The notes: generated by a model not told the origin, from the sequence alone. Positions 33,091 to 41,025 are shown, counted from the first letter of the stretch. The stretch is 47,442 nucleotides of DNA from an uncultured Chryseobacterium sp. (GCF_936933875.1 NZ_CAKZIK010000026.1:1-47442), one strand, 5' to 3'. Program-made: numbers and translations.

Positions 33091-33106
33091 TGGCACGATA
33101 GTTGCA
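33091..33106 (+). promoter_or_regulatory. Sigma-54 (-24/-12) promoter, consensus match
   Basis: TGGCACGATAGTTGCA matches the RpoN consensus TGGCACG-N4-TTGCA at every position, with GG (33092-33093) and GC (33104-33105) separated by exactly 10 nt. It points rightward into a region without a plus-strand gene, ending in a strong terminator 55 nt on. A -7-like TAACTTTG (33044-33051) also lies upstream on the same strand, but its nearest TTTG is 24 nt away. Confidence 0.75.
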
Positions 33107-33116
33107 ACGTATTTTA

Positions 33117-33183
33117 ACGATTCTCATGTTTAATTTGAGTTTTCATGGTTATTAGTTTTTACCCAGCTTCGGCTGGGTTTTTT
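33117..33183 (+). ncRNA. Candidate sigma-54-dependent small RNA
   Basis: The transcript is predicted from the sigma-54 promoter (start about 12 nt after the GC element) to the end of the terminator T-run, about 67 nt. Its 5' part is AU-rich with a possible 4-bp CTCA/TGAG stem. Its 3' part is a 7-bp stem ACCCAGC/GCTGGGT closed by a stable TTCG loop, then T6. The only ORF inside is 9 codons. Both flanking genes, ndk and rsgA, lie on the other strand, so this is an independent unit; its T-run overlaps the rsgA stop codon in antisense. The targets are unknown. Confidence 0.6.
33161..33183 (+). terminator. UUCG-loop terminator of the candidate sRNA
   Basis: ACCCAGC (33161-33167), TTCG, GCTGGGT (33172-33178), with a T6 run at 33178-33183. 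On the minus strand the T-run is interrupted, so it is oriented for plus-strand transcripts, although it could weakly end rsgA. Confidence 0.85.
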
Positions 33184-34114
33184 ATTTACCAGAAATCTCT
33201 TCCGCTTCTTCCATGAGTTTTAGGTAAGTGATGTAGCGCGTTTCTTCAATCTCGCCATTTTCAATAGCTTCAATAACTGCACATTTAGGTTCGTTGATGT
33301 GCATACAATTGTGAAACTTGCAGTTTCTGCCTGTCTGAAAAATTTCCGGAAAGTAATGCTGAATTTCCTCTTTTTTCACATCTATCATCGCAAATTCCCG
33401 AACTCCGGGTGTATCGATTACGTTGCCACCAAAATGCCAAAAATGCATTTGAGCGAAGGTTGTAGTATGCTTTCCTTTGTTGTGAAATTCTGAAATTTCA
33501 GAAGTTTTTAAATCTAAGCCCGGCTGCAAAGCATTGACCAAGGTAGATTTCCCACTTCCGGAATGTCCGAAAAACACGGTGGTTTTATCTTTAATAAGTT
33601 CTGTTAACTTTTCAAGATTCAGTTTGGAATAGGATGAAATTTCAAGTGTTGAATAACAAATATTCTCGTACAAAGCCTTAATATTCTCTACAATTTCAGC
33701 TTCCTCTTCAGAAAGCAAATCCATTTTGTTGAATAATATAAAAGGTTTAATGTCGTAAGCCTCGCAACAGGCTAAAAATCTGTCAAGGAAACCCAAAGAA
33801 GTTTCCGGAGATTTCAGCGTATAAATAAAAGCTGCAATATCAATATTTGAAGCAATAATATGCGCTTCTTTCGAAAGATTTACCGATTTACGAATGAGAT
33901 AATTTTTTCTCGGTTCAATCTTTGTAATCCAGGCTACATCATCGCTCTCGAGTTGGAATTCTACATAATCTCCAACTGCGAGAGGATTTGTAAGCCTCGT
34001 TTTTATCAGTTTAAATTTACCGCGAATTCGGGCCTCATAAATTTTAGAAGTATCAGATTCCAAAACTTGATACCAACTTCCTGTGGATTTGATGATGAGA
34101 CCTTTCTTAGTCAT
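33182..34114 (-). CDS. rsgA: Ribosome small subunit-dependent GTPase A
   Basis: The 310-residue protein has an N-terminal OB domain (about 1-75). A circularly permuted GTPase domain follows with G4 (FNKMDLL near 125) ahead of G1 (GHSGSGKSTLV near 180) and G3 (DTPGVREF near 235). A C-terminal zinc site comes last (CKFHNCMHINEPKC near 263-276). It tests maturation of the 30S subunit. Its ATG overlaps the end of the Fic gene by 8 nt, so the two are translationally coupled. Its stop overlaps the antisense sRNA terminator. Confidence 0.96.
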   Translation of the reverse strand: MTKKGLIIKSTGSWYQVLESDTSKIYEARIRGKFKLIKTRLTNPLAVGDYVEFQLESDDVAWITKIEPRKNYLIRKSVNLSKEAHIIASNIDIAAFIYTLKSPETSLGFLDRFLACCEAYDIKPFILFNKMDLLSEEEAEIVENIKALYENICYSTLEISSYSKLNLEKLTELIKDKTTVFFGHSGSGKSTLVNALQPGLDLKTSEISEFHNKGKHTTTFAQMHFWHFGGNVIDTPGVREFAMIDVKKEEIQHYFPEIFQTGRNCKFHNCMHINEPKCAVIEAIENGEIEETRYITYLKLMEEAEEISGK

Positions 34115-34880
34115 TCTTTAGAGAAAATGGTGTCATTAATAAAAAATCCAAAGCTTTGGAATAATCCAATTCATCATATTCTAAACCAAGTTTCTTAATG
34201 TTGGAATAATATTGTTGAAGATTTTGATAGTAATTTCTTTCGAGTGGCACAGAGAAAGCGTTTTCCCCAAATTTACTAATTAAAAACCATTTTTCCAGAA
34301 GTCTTGCAGTTCTTCCATTACCATCGTTAAATGGATGAATTTTCACAAAAACCAAATGAATTTGTGAGGCGTAAAAAAACACTTCTTCTGCCGAAAGGTT
34401 TTTATTCAAAAGAAAATCTATATTCGAAAAAAGTTTTTCTAATTCGGCTTCTGCTGTTTCCGGAGTTGCTGCAAAATATTCAATTTGAGATTTTTCATTG
34501 AAAACATATATCAAATTGGTTCTAATTTTTCCTTGTTGGGATTTTGGCAAAAGATTTCCGCTTAGTAATTCATGTGCATTTATAACATTTTCAAACGTTA
34601 GTGCATTTGATTTGATAAAAGAATAAGCGTTAAACAAATCATCAATTTTTTTTGTTAAATCCCCTTGAAAATCCACATGAAGCAACTTGTATTTAAAATA
34701 GCTGTCAGCTTCAATAGTTTCGCCTTCAATTTTTGAGGAATAAACAGAAGATTCTGAACTGTAGAAATCGAAATAATCAAAACTGATTTCTTCGTCGGCA
34801 TTTGTGTTCATGGAATCAAGCAAAGAAAAATCAATTTTTTCCCTGTAAGATTCTAAAAGATGAGCCGAAAGAATTTGCAC
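34107..34880 (-). CDS. Fic family protein (predicted AMP-transferase)
   Basis: The 257-residue protein carries the complete Fic motif HPFNDGNGRTARLLEKW near 177-193, with catalytic His. Upstream, near residue 46-53, is a SSKIEGE segment fitting the inhibitory (S/T)xxxE(G/N) motif, which places it in the class whose own N-terminal helix blocks ATP binding. Such enzymes usually transfer AMP to Tyr, Thr or Ser of a target protein and are switched on when the helix moves. No antitoxin gene is needed in this class and none is present. It lies 7 nt after the DAHP synthase gene and overlaps rsgA by 8 nt, so it is embedded in a housekeeping operon. Confidence 0.93.
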   Translation of the reverse strand: MQILSAHLLESYREKIDFSLLDSMNTNADEEISFDYFDFYSSESSVYSSKIEGETIEADSYFKYKLLHVDFQGDLTKKIDDLFNAYSFIKSNALTFENVINAHELLSGNLLPKSQQGKIRTNLIYVFNEKSQIEYFAATPETAEAELEKLFSNIDFLLNKNLSAEEVFFYASQIHLVFVKIHPFNDGNGRTARLLEKWFLISKFGENAFSVPLERNYYQNLQQYYSNIKKLGLEYDELDYSKALDFLLMTPFSLKND

Positions 34881-34887
34881 AAAAAAT

Positions 34888-35964
34888 TTATTTTAGCATC
34901 ACATTATTCTGAACTTCAATAGATTCCTCATGAATCGCTTTGAAAACTTTTTCGATAAACTCCTGCGACATTCCTGTTTCAGAAGCTTTTTGATTGGCAT
35001 ATTCTGTAATAATTTTCCAACGTTCCGGCTGGAAAATGGCGATGTTGTTTTCCTTTTTCAAGGTTCCTATTTTTTCAGAAACCTTCATCCTTTGTGACAA
35101 GAGTTCAATCAGTTGAAAATCCAAATCAGAAATCAAAGTTCTGTGTTGTCCCATTTCGTTTTCGTAGCCAGTAATTCCGGAATTTCTTACCTGAATTCCG
35201 TTAATCATAGTTGCCAACGTTTCCGGTGTAATTTGTTGTGCTGCATCACTCCAGGCTTCATCTGGACTGAAGTGCGTTTCAATCATTGCACCTTGGTAAC
35301 CAACATTCATGGCTTCCTGCGTGATATCTGCAAGTTCGGTTCTGTTTCCACAAATGTGAGACGGGTCAACAATCATCGGAATATTCGGAAACTGATTTTT
35401 AAAATCCAAAGCAATTTGCCAGTTCGGGATGTTTCTGTATTTGGTTTTTTGGTAAGTTGAAAATCCTCTGTGAATAGCTCCCAGATTTTCAACGCCCTGT
35501 CCTAAAAGTCTTTCCAAAGCACCAATCCAAAGCGCCAAATCCGGATTTACAGGATTTTTTACAAGCACCGGTTTATTGGTTCCGCGAAGTGCTACTGCAA
35601 TTTCCTGAACTGTAAAAGGATTTACCGTAGAACGTGCTCCAATCCACAAAATATCAACATCGGCTTCCAACGCAGCAAAAACGTGATGCGCGTTTGCAAC
35701 CTCCGTTGCTGTTTTGAAACCGTATTCTTCCTTTACTTTTTTCAGCCAGTTCAAGCCGATAACTCCTACTCCTTCAAAACCATTCGGTTTGGTTCTTGGT
35801 TTCCAGATTCCAGCACGGAAAACAGGAATTTTTGCACCCGATTCTTTTATTCTTTTCGCCGTTTCCAGCATTTGAGATTCACTTTCTGCACTGCATGGTC
35901 CAGCAATAATTAATGGCTTTGAAAACTCATTAATCCATTCGTTTTTTAGGTCTTTTAATTCCAT
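34888..35964 (-). CDS. Bifunctional DAHP synthase / chorismate mutase
   Basis: From the ATG at 35964 the product has 358 residues; an alternative TTG start at 36003 is less likely, as a purine-rich stretch precedes the ATG. An N-terminal DAHP synthase of the KDO8P-synthase-like type fills about 1-255: PLIIAGPCSAESE, FRAGIWKPRT, WIGARSTVNPFTVQE, VKNPVNPDL and VDPSHICGNR. A C-terminal AroQ chorismate mutase fills about 265-350: LIELLSQRMKVSEKIGTLKKEN. The enzyme performs the first step of the shikimate pathway and the branch to prephenate; the mutase domain often also senses the product. It precedes the Fic gene in one operon. Confidence 0.93.
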   Translation of the reverse strand: MELKDLKNEWINEFSKPLIIAGPCSAESESQMLETAKRIKESGAKIPVFRAGIWKPRTKPNGFEGVGVIGLNWLKKVKEEYGFKTATEVANAHHVFAALEADVDILWIGARSTVNPFTVQEIAVALRGTNKPVLVKNPVNPDLALWIGALERLLGQGVENLGAIHRGFSTYQKTKYRNIPNWQIALDFKNQFPNIPMIVDPSHICGNRTELADITQEAMNVGYQGAMIETHFSPDEAWSDAAQQITPETLATMINGIQVRNSGITGYENEMGQHRTLISDLDFQLIELLSQRMKVSEKIGTLKKENNIAIFQPERWKIITEYANQKASETGMSQEFIEKVFKAIHEESIEVQNNVMLK

Positions 35965-36042
35965 CTTCGTTTCTTTCTGCAAATTCCTTTCGGCACTCCG
36001 CAATTAATTAATCTGATAATACAATACAAATAAAGGGATTAT

Positions 36043-37754
36043 TTATGAAAAATCAAACTTCATCAAATCGTCAAGGTCTTTCAACAAAGGATTTATCTCG
36101 ACCATTTTCTCAAAAAGTTTTCGCTTCGTCATGATTTCTTTTTTCAGAGCGACATCCATGGTATAATCCACCTTAATGTTGAAATGATTGACTTTGTGCA
36201 TAAAATGATTAAAAAAATCGGCTCTTACTTTTTCGAATTCCACCTTTGCAGACTCAGACGGAAAGTTCACCATCACCGTATTTTCGTCCCATTTTGAAAG
36301 CCTGAAACCATTAATCGCACTGAAAACAACCATATCGGTCTGACGGATTTTATCAAGGAATTTTTTCCACTCGTTCTGCAAATCGGTTTCAGTGAAATGA
36401 TTGCTTGGAAGTTCTTCTTTCTTTTCAATTTTTTCTTCCTGAACCTCTACTTTCTTCGTTAAAGCAGCAGTAATGCTGAATTTTGAATGATTTTTCTCTT
36501 TCGAAACCGGTGTTGTTGCTGTAGCAATTTTTACTTCCTGAACTTCAGGTTTTGGCTCTGATTTGATTTCAGTCTGAAAAACAGGTCTATTTTCAACTTT
36601 TGGTACTGAAACTTCAGTTTTTTGCGGAATTAATTGTTGAGAAACTTCTTTAAGAAACGGTGCTAAGATTCTGAACTTTTTTTTTTAACATCGATGCCAT
36701 TCGCAGAAAGACTCGAAAGCTGCATCAAAGCAATCTCCACCGTTAAGCGTGGATTTTTTGAATTTTTATAATTGATGTCGGCAAAATTACAGATTTCAAC
36801 AGCGTCAATGAGTTGCTGTGGTGTCCATTTTTTGCTTTGTTCAGCATATTTTGCTTTAGTTTTTTCTCCGGCTTCAATTAAACTTAGCGTTGAAGGATTC
36901 TGCGCCATCATCAAATCGCGGAAATGACTTCCCAATCCGGCAATAAAAATATGTGGGTCGAAACCTTTTTTTACAATTTCATTGAAAGCAGAAAGTGTTC
37001 CCGGAATATTGTTTTCGAAAGCGGAATCAACTACTGCAAAATATTGGTCGTAATCCAGAATATTTAATACTTCAGCAGCTTTTGCCAAAGTAATATTTCC
37101 CTGGGAAAAAGTTATGAGTCTATCGAAGATTGAAAGTGCATCACGAAGTGCACCGTCTGCTTTTTGGGCAATTAAATAAAGTGCGTCATCTTCATATTTC
37201 ACTCCTTCCTTCTCGGCAATTTTTTTCAAATGCTCCTGAATGTCTTCAATGGTAATTCTTTTAAAATCATAAATCTGACATCTCGAAAGAATGGTAGGAA
37301 TAATTTTATGCTTTTCCGTTGTTGCAAGGATGAAAATTGCGTGTGCAGGAGGTTCTTCCAAAGTTTTCAGAAACGCGTTGAAAGCCGCAGAACTGAGCAT
37401 GTGAACCTCGTCGATTATATAAATCTTATACTTTCCGACTTGCGGTGCAAAACGAACCTGGTCCGTTAAATCTCGAATATCATCAACGGAGTTGTTTGAA
37501 GCAGCATCAAGCTCGAAAATATTATAGGCAAAACCGTCTTCACTGGTAGAACCATCAATTTCATTGATTTTTCGGGCTAAAATTCTTGCACAGGTAGTTT
37601 TACCAACACCACGGGGACCGCAGAACAATAAAGCCTGCGCCAATTGATTGTTGGTAATGGCATGTTCCAAAGTATCGGTTACGTGAGCCTGTCCTACAAC
37701 AGTATCAAACTCTTGTGGGCGGTATTTTCTTGCAGATACGATGAAATTTTCCAT
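36043..37754 (-). CDS. dnaX: DNA polymerase III subunit tau (frameshifted full-length form)
   Basis: Two reading frames join at an A10-G tract on the minus strand (36686-36677). Slipping by -1 at A AAA AAG, the E. coli dnaX heptamer, bypasses the UAG at 36665-36663 and continues in an open frame to 36043, giving about 570 residues. The added part begins with a linker rich in Glu, Lys, Pro and Val (about residues 362-458) and ends in the conserved C-terminal domain starting LQNEWKKFLDKIRQTD, which in tau contacts the polymerase. That the extension is intact in its own frame argues for programmed slippage, by the ribosome or by RNA polymerase, rather than a mutation. A homopolymer sequencing error would look the same. 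Confidence 0.8.
36663..37754 (-). CDS. dnaX: DNA polymerase III subunit gamma (unshifted short form)
   Basis: The in-frame product is 363 residues: MENFIVSARKYRPQEFDTVV, Walker A GPRGVGKTTCAR near 45, Walker B IYIIDEVHML near 110, and SRC sensor ILSRCQIYDF near 150. It is the clamp-loader ATPase. The zinc module normally found after Walker A, with four Cys, is shortened to a stretch without Cys (INEIDGSTSEDGFAYN). A consensus -7 box ends 4 nt before the ATG, so the mRNA may be leaderless. The start is fixed by the conserved N-terminus. Confidence 0.93.
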   Translation of the reverse strand: MENFIVSARKYRPQEFDTVVGQAHVTDTLEHAITNNQLAQALLFCGPRGVGKTTCARILARKINEIDGSTSEDGFAYNIFELDAASNNSVDDIRDLTDQVRFAPQVGKYKIYIIDEVHMLSSAAFNAFLKTLEEPPAHAIFILATTEKHKIIPTILSRCQIYDFKRITIEDIQEHLKKIAEKEGVKYEDDALYLIAQKADGALRDALSIFDRLITFSQGNITLAKAAEVLNILDYDQYFAVVDSAFENNIPGTLSAFNEIVKKGFDPHIFIAGLGSHFRDLMMAQNPSTLSLIEAGEKTKAKYAEQSKKWTPQQLIDAVEICNFADINYKNSKNPRLTVEIALMQLSSLSANGIDVKKKSSES

Positions 37755-37758
37755 TGGT

Positions 37759-37788
37759 CAAAAATAGGGAAATTAATATGATTTCAAA
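37759..37788 (-). promoter_or_regulatory. Promoter of dnaX, nearly abutting the start codon
   Basis: On the minus strand TTTG (37788-37785), 18 nt, then TATTTTTG (37766-37759). The ATG starts 4 nt after the -7 box, so the transcript should begin at or near the A of the start codon. Confidence 0.6.
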
Positions 37789-37837
37789 AATGAAAAATAA
37801 AAAGTTCTCAACAAAAATTTCTATTTCAAAATGAAAA

Positions 37838-37860
37838 AACTCCCGACAATTTCGGGAGTT
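37838..37860 (-). terminator. Terminator of the membrane pyrophosphatase gene
   Basis: AACTCCCGA (37838-37846) pairs with TCGGGAGTT (37852-37860); runs of A and T on the two sides allow it to work on the minus strand for hppA and to insulate dnaX. Confidence 0.88.
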
Positions 37861-37918
37861 TTTCTTTTGTTTTAAACTTTGTCGAAGATTTTGAACTTTG
37901 ACAAAGTGGATGTATTTA

Positions 37919-40675
37919 TTAGAAGCTCAACACTCTTACATCAATTCTTCTGTTTTGCGCTTTACATTCGTCAGTATCGTTTGCGTCGCAAACCGGGAAT
38001 TGGGAGCCGTAACCTTCCGTTTCAATTCTGTCTGAATAAATGCCCATTTCCATTAGTTTCAACTTCGCAGTTTTTGCTCTAAGATTGGAAAGAGCCAAAT
38101 TGTTTTGCTCGTTTCCTGTGTTGTCAGTGTAACCGCCTAACTTCACTTTCGTATTTGGATAAGCATTCAAAATATCTGCTAAAGTTTTCAAACTTGTTTC
38201 AGAACCTGGCTTCAAATCGCTGCTGCCACTTTCGAAAAAAAGATTCTCAATAGTAAACCAAGCTGAATCTCCCAAAACAGATTTATCCTGTATTTTAATT
38301 CCCTGCAACATTGGATATAACTGTGAGTTTTTACCAATCGCAATTACTTTGTTATCCAACCTTACTTCCTCAATTTCGCCCATATCGTAAACATAATCTC
38401 CATCGGCATTTAAAGCGCCTTTTGGTTCAACAGGAGTTACAGCAGAAGTTCCAACAGTTGCATGGTCAGTTGCCGCAGCAGCTCCGGCTGTTGTTAAGGA
38501 TACTGCACCCATTTTAGCTGTAAGACTTTCCATTTTTAATCTTCTGTTTTCATCAATTTTATCTTTATGAAGCGTTGCCAAAGTTGGTGCAATAACCAAA
38601 GAAACAATAGACATCAGTTTAATCAAAATATTCATTGATGGCCCTGAAGTATCTTTGAAAGGGTCTCCAACTGTATCTCCGGTTACAGATGCTTTATGCG
38701 GTTCTGAACCTTTGTAATACGTTTGTCCATTAATATCAACACCTTTTTCAAAAGATTTTTTAGCATTATCCCAAGCTCCACCTGCATTATTCTGGAACAT
38801 TCCCATCAATACTCCGGAAACTGTAGCTCCAGCTAAGAAACCTCCTAAAACTTCGGGTCCAAAAATAAATCCAACCAAAAGCGGGGCAACAATTGCGATT
38901 GCGCCGGGAAGCAACATTTTTCTGATGGAAGCATCAGTAGAAATAGCTACACATTTTTCGTATTCGGGTTGTGCTTTTCCTTCCAAAATTCCCGGAATTT
39001 CGCGGAACTGTCTTCTTACTTCTTCTACCATTGCCATAGCCGCTTTTCCTACAGCTGTAATTGCCAAAGACGAGAAAATGAATGGAATCATTCCTCCAAC
39101 AAATAATCCTGCCAAAACATCAGCTCTGTAAATATCAATACCGTCGATACCTGCAATTCCAACGAAAGCTGCAAATAATGCTAAAGCCGTTAATGCTGCA
39201 GAAGCGATTGCAAAACCTTTTCCTGTTGCAGCTGTAGTATTTCCAACTGCATCCAAAATATCTGTTTTTTCACGAACTTCTTTCGGAAGTTCACTCATTT
39301 CTGCAATTCCACCTGCGTTATCAGCAATTGGTCCGAAAGCATCAATTGCTAACTGCATTGCTGTTGTAGCCATCATTCCGGCAGCAGCAATTGCCACACC
39401 ATAAAGTCCGGCACAAAGGTATGAACCATAAATTCCGGCTGCCAAAACTAAAATCGGAAGCAACGTAGATTCCATACCAACAGAAAGTCCACCGATAATA
39501 TTGGTTGCGTGACCTGTCGAAGATTGTTTCACAATACTTTTTACAGGACCTTTACCCATTGCTGTATAATATTCGGTAATAATACTCATCAAAGTCCCCA
39601 CTACCAAACCAACGATAATTGCTCCGAAAACACCCGTTCTTGTAAAGACATGTCCACGAAGTTCCATTTGTTCAGGAAGCAGATAATTAACCAAGAAGTA
39701 AGAAACAATCGCTGTTAAGACAATACTTCCCCAGTTTCCAAGATTTAATGCATTCTGTACTTTATGAGTATCCAATTCTGCATCTTCAGAAATTTTCACG
39801 AAGAATGTTCCGATGATGGAGAAAATAATTCCAGCTCCTGCAATTAACATAGGTAAAAGAATTGGAGCAAAACCTCCAAAAGCGTCTTCTGACAAAGTTT
39901 CTCTACCCAAAACCATTGTTGCCAAAACTGTTGCTACATAAGAACCGAATAAGTCAGCTCCCATTCCTGCAACATCACCTACGTTATCACCTACATTATC
40001 TGCAATTGTAGCCGGATTTCTGGGGTCATCTTCAGGAATTCCTGCTTCCACTTTTCCAACCAAATCTGCTCCAACGTCCGCAGCTTTTGTATAAATACCA
40101 CCTCCAACTCTTGCGAAAAGCGCAATAGATTCAGCACCTAAAGAGAAACCGGTTAAGATTTCAATGGCTCTTTCCATTTCGTGGCTGTTAACAGCAGAAT
40201 CCGGTGCAAAAATCTGTTTAATAATTAAAAACAAAGCTCCTAATCCTAACACTGCCAATCCTGCAACACCCATTCCCATTACGGAACCTCCGGTAAAAGA
40301 AACCTTCAGTGCTTTTGCCAAAGAACTTTTTGCAGCTTCTGCAGTTCTTACATTGGCTTTGGTTGCAATCTTCATCCCGATGTAACCAGCCAAAGCACTA
40401 AATACTGCTCCTACAACAAATGCGATTCCGATGCTCCAATGTGAGTTGGCGTTACTGAATCCCATCACTGCTAAAAGAATAGCGACAATGACTACGAAGT
40501 AAGCTAAAATTTTGTATTCTGCATGTAAAAAAGCCATTGCTCCATCTGCGATGTGACCACTGATTTCGCGCATTCTTTCGTTACCTGCATCCTGTTTGCT
40601 TACCCATGAGCTCTTGACAAAAGTATAAGCCAGAGCGATAATTCCAAAGACCGGAATTAAATAAAATAAATCCAT
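37919..40675 (-). CDS. hppA: Membrane pyrophosphatase fused to a C-terminal OmpA domain
   Basis: The 918-residue protein contains a complete ion-pumping pyrophosphatase (about 1-710): many membrane helices, the substrate loop DVGADLVGKVEAGIPEDD then DPRNPATIADNVGDNVGD near 205-240, and the second loop GDTVGDPFKDTSGPSMN near 670. GNTTAATGKG has Ala where K+-independent enzymes have Lys, so K+ dependence is predicted; Na+ or H+ specificity cannot be told. After an Ala/Thr-rich linker (about 715-760), an OmpA-like domain occupies about 805-918 (LFFESGSSDLKPGS, GGYTDNTGNEQNN, LALSNLRAKTAKLKL, AQNRRIDVRV). Since the family's C-terminus faces outward, this domain should bind peptidoglycan. Soluble ppa lies upstream on the same strand. 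Confidence 0.93.
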   Translation of the reverse strand: MDLFYLIPVFGIIALAYTFVKSSWVSKQDAGNERMREISGHIADGAMAFLHAEYKILAYFVVIVAILLAVMGFSNANSHWSIGIAFVVGAVFSALAGYIGMKIATKANVRTAEAAKSSLAKALKVSFTGGSVMGMGVAGLAVLGLGALFLIIKQIFAPDSAVNSHEMERAIEILTGFSLGAESIALFARVGGGIYTKAADVGADLVGKVEAGIPEDDPRNPATIADNVGDNVGDVAGMGADLFGSYVATVLATMVLGRETLSEDAFGGFAPILLPMLIAGAGIIFSIIGTFFVKISEDAELDTHKVQNALNLGNWGSIVLTAIVSYFLVNYLLPEQMELRGHVFTRTGVFGAIIVGLVVGTLMSIITEYYTAMGKGPVKSIVKQSSTGHATNIIGGLSVGMESTLLPILVLAAGIYGSYLCAGLYGVAIAAAGMMATTAMQLAIDAFGPIADNAGGIAEMSELPKEVREKTDILDAVGNTTAATGKGFAIASAALTALALFAAFVGIAGIDGIDIYRADVLAGLFVGGMIPFIFSSLAITAVGKAAMAMVEEVRRQFREIPGILEGKAQPEYEKCVAISTDASIRKMLLPGAIAIVAPLLVGFIFGPEVLGGFLAGATVSGVLMGMFQNNAGGAWDNAKKSFEKGVDINGQTYYKGSEPHKASVTGDTVGDPFKDTSGPSMNILIKLMSIVSLVIAPTLATLHKDKIDENRRLKMESLTAKMGAVSLTTAGAAAATDHATVGTSAVTPVEPKGALNADGDYVYDMGEIEEVRLDNKVIAIGKNSQLYPMLQGIKIQDKSVLGDSAWFTIENLFFESGSSDLKPGSETSLKTLADILNAYPNTKVKLGGYTDNTGNEQNNLALSNLRAKTAKLKLMEMGIYSDRIETEGYGSQFPVCDANDTDECKAQNRRIDVRVLSF

Positions 40676-40818
40676 AATGAGTTTTGTTAATAATTTCTAA
40701 ATATAATAAATTATTGAAAATAGAAATACAAACTCTTTAAAAAATCCGTAAAGTCAGTGTTTTTTGAAATCGGGGTTCAGTGGTTTTGAAAATAGAAATC
40801 TTGAAAATATTTTAAATA

Positions 40819-40863
40819 CCCCGTCTGAATCTTTGATTCAGATACCCCTCTGAGAGAGGGGAA
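40819..40863. repeat. REP-like element, copy 1
   Basis: CCCCGTC, a variable hairpin (CTGAATC/GATTCAG), then a constant hairpin CCCCTCT-GAG-AGAGGGG and AA. The constant parts recur in copy 2, 110 nt away. Copy 1, copy 2 and a terminator fill the 350-base gap between ppa and hppA; 40676-40818 holds only AT-rich sequence with a weak -7-like TATATTTA for hppA. Confidence 0.82.
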
Positions 40864-40928
40864 ACCGCAGTTTTGAAAATCAGGAAATAATTGAGAATAT
40901 ATGTAATGTTTGTGTCAAAATTTTAACG

Positions 40929-40974
40929 CCCCGTCATTTCGCAAGCGAACTGACACCCCTCTGAGAGAGGGGAA
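40929..40974. repeat. REP-like element, copy 2
   Basis: Same plan as copy 1: CCCCGTC, a different central hairpin (TTCGC-AA-GCGAA), GACA, and the identical CCCCTCT-GAG-AGAGGGG hairpin. GTTTTGAAAAT precedes copy 1 (about 40784) and also follows it (about 40871), so a unit of about 110 nt may be duplicated. Confidence 0.82.
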
Positions 40975-40980
40975 TAAAAA

Positions 40981-41003
40981 AACACTCAGAAAATCTGAGT
41001 GTT
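40981..41003 (-). terminator. Terminator of ppa
   Basis: AACACTCAGA (40981-40990) pairs with TCTGAGTGTT (40994-41003); on the minus strand T7 follows. It lies 22 nt after the ppa stop. Confidence 0.9.
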
Positions 41004-41025
41004 TCAATATTCAATTCAAAAAAGA

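Noticed and set aside
33126..33155. 9-codon ORF inside the candidate sRNA as a leader peptide
   Set aside because: No downstream gene on that strand for it to regulate and no ribosome site.
36043..36671. dnaX as a broken pseudogene with a separate downstream ORF
   Set aside because: The second frame is open through the join and the join is a known slippery heptamer, so programmed frameshifting is more likely than decay.
40819..40974. CRISPR array
   Set aside because: Only two units, each self-complementary and separated by 65 nt of AT-rich sequence, with no cas genes; it fits REP-like repeats.
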